Of a DNA stretch of 16,991 nt, positions 16,234-16,991 are shown in pieces. The DNA lies in the NCBI GenBank assembly GCA_021796055.1, contig JAJYOS010000029.1, positions 1-16,991 on the forward strand, given 5' to 3'. This DNA comes from Bacteroidota bacterium. GTDB taxonomy: Bacteria; Bacteroidota; Kryptoniia; Kryptoniales; JAKASW01. Position numbers and translations under genes: made by a program. Every line of letters begins with the position of its first letter. The first letter of the stretch is position 1. The notes beneath the pieces were generated by a model. It was given only the letters and a program-made list of their open reading frames with translations, made no database searches and was not told the DNA's origin.

Positions 16234-16991
16234 ATGAATAAATCCGGTCACCCACTATTGTCAAATCGCGCGAGTTGGGGGACGCTTCTCGTGATTGCCT
16301 CGGCGCTGTTTTTCGGGGCGAGCAGTCCGCGAACGTCGTCCGTGGCCACCCTGCCGACCGACCGCGAGTCGAGGATCTGGCCATACCCAATTCCGTGTAG
16401 AATACATGAGGGCGCAAATAAGGATTTATTCGTGATGACCCTGGGAGATGTCAAGACCCCTCTCGCCGATGGCGAGTTCGATCCGGCAAAAGATGAAGTC
16501 ATTCTAAATGACGGGAGGGTGATAAAGAACTATTACCGGGATTCGCTCGGCATAAAATTTTATAAGCCGATCGATAAGAAATATTTTCCGCTCCCTCCAT
16601 CGGGCTGGTGTTCATGGTACTATTATTACCAGACCGTTGATGCCAGCCAGATAAGACAGAACGCGCGTTGGATCGCGAAAAACCTGAAGGCTTACGGTGC
16701 GAAGTTCGTCCAGATTGACGACGGTTGGCAGGGAAAAGGACATGGCGCTGGAGACAACAGGAACTGGTTCAAAGTGAACGAGAGGTTCGCGCCTGGAATG
16801 AACAAACTTGCGTCGTATATCAAGAGCCTCGGACTAACGCCGGGTATCTGGTTAGCCCCGCAGGGACAGAGCAGCCCGACTGTGGTAAGAGACCACCCGG
16901 GGGCGTTCATACTCAATTCCGATACTTCAGTTTCCAGGACTTGGGAGGGAATGTATCTCGTCGATCCTTCTTCAACTGAGGGACTCAAGAT
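16234..16991 (+). CDS. Secreted alpha-galactosidase-like glycosidase (clan GH-D, GH36-like), 3'-truncated
   Basis: The frame is open from the ATG to the window end (252 complete codons), so the gene continues beyond it. The N-terminus has a hydrophobic signal-like segment (WGTLLVIASALFFGAS), implying export. Residues about 119-209 match the start of the GH36/melibiase TIM barrel: PPSGWCSWYYYY (121-132), KFVQIDDGWQ (157-166), the FAPGMNKLASYIKSLG segment and GIWLAP (204-209). The catalytic nucleophile and acid/base lie past the end and cannot be checked. The region before the barrel is only about 90 residues after the signal, far shorter than the N-terminal beta domain of classical GH36 alpha-galactosidases. 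This is therefore probably a short-N-terminus subfamily or a related GH27/GH36-type enzyme. Its neighbours, a GH38 mannosidase and an acyl-CoA ligase on the same strand, suggest a glycan-use locus. Confidence 0.8.
   Translation, partial: MNKSGHPLLSNRASWGTLLVIASALFFGASSPRTSSVATLPTDRESRIWPYPIPCRIHEGANKDLFVMTLGDVKTPLADGEFDPAKDEVILNDGRVIKNYYRDSLGIKFYKPIDKKYFPLPPSGWCSWYYYYQTVDASQIRQNARWIAKNLKAYGAKFVQIDDGWQGKGHGAGDNRNWFKVNERFAPGMNKLASYIKSLGLTPGIWLAPQGQSSPTVVRDHPGAFILNSDTSVSRTWEGMYLVDPSSTEGLK

Overview
This window looks like a chromosomal segment of a Gram-negative bacterium of the Bacteroidota/Ignavibacteriota (FCB) group, with GC content near 50%. The strongest evidence is a type IX secretion system (T9SS) signature: a PorV-family outer-membrane protein lies directly upstream of a secreted protein with a C-terminal T9SS type A sorting domain. 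Some genes have good Shine-Dalgarno sites (AAGGAGG before the acyl-CoA ligase) and others have none. That mix fits Ignavibacteria-like lineages better than classical Bacteroidia, but the assignment is an inference and no species is claimed.

Layout. (1) Positions 1-8270, plus strand: four genes that overlap one another by 20, 4 and 19 bases. They are a 5'-truncated porV-like gene, an M6-type peptidase-like T9SS cargo whose HExxH site reads NSFGS, a fusion of a HEFTH zinc peptidase, a TolB-like propeller and an Omp85-like barrel, and a short exported DUF5683-like protein. The overlaps imply one translationally coupled, cell-envelope operon. (2) 8271-8392: a convergent gap with candidate terminator hairpins. 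(3) 8393-10701, minus strand: a cytoplasmic metallophosphoesterase and ispE (isoprenoid MEP pathway), separated by 485 bases with no convincing gene. (4) 10702-11059: a divergent intergenic region with a strong GC-rich hairpin and a doubtful 89-codon reading frame running into ispE. (5) 11060-16991, plus strand: a secreted GH38 alpha-mannosidase, an AMP-forming long-chain acyl-CoA ligase, and the start of a secreted clan GH-D alpha-galactosidase-like enzyme that runs off the window.

How the parts may work together. The first block looks like surface display machinery plus its cargo: PorV shuttles sorting-domain proteins to the cell surface, and the next gene encodes such a protein. The last block looks like glycan scavenging: two exported glycosidases flank a ligase that activates fatty acids. 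The two middle genes are housekeeping genes with no evident link to either block.

No mobile element, CRISPR array, tRNA or rRNA was found. The most unusual items are the degenerate M6 active site and the peptidase-propeller-barrel fusion in a PorV operon.
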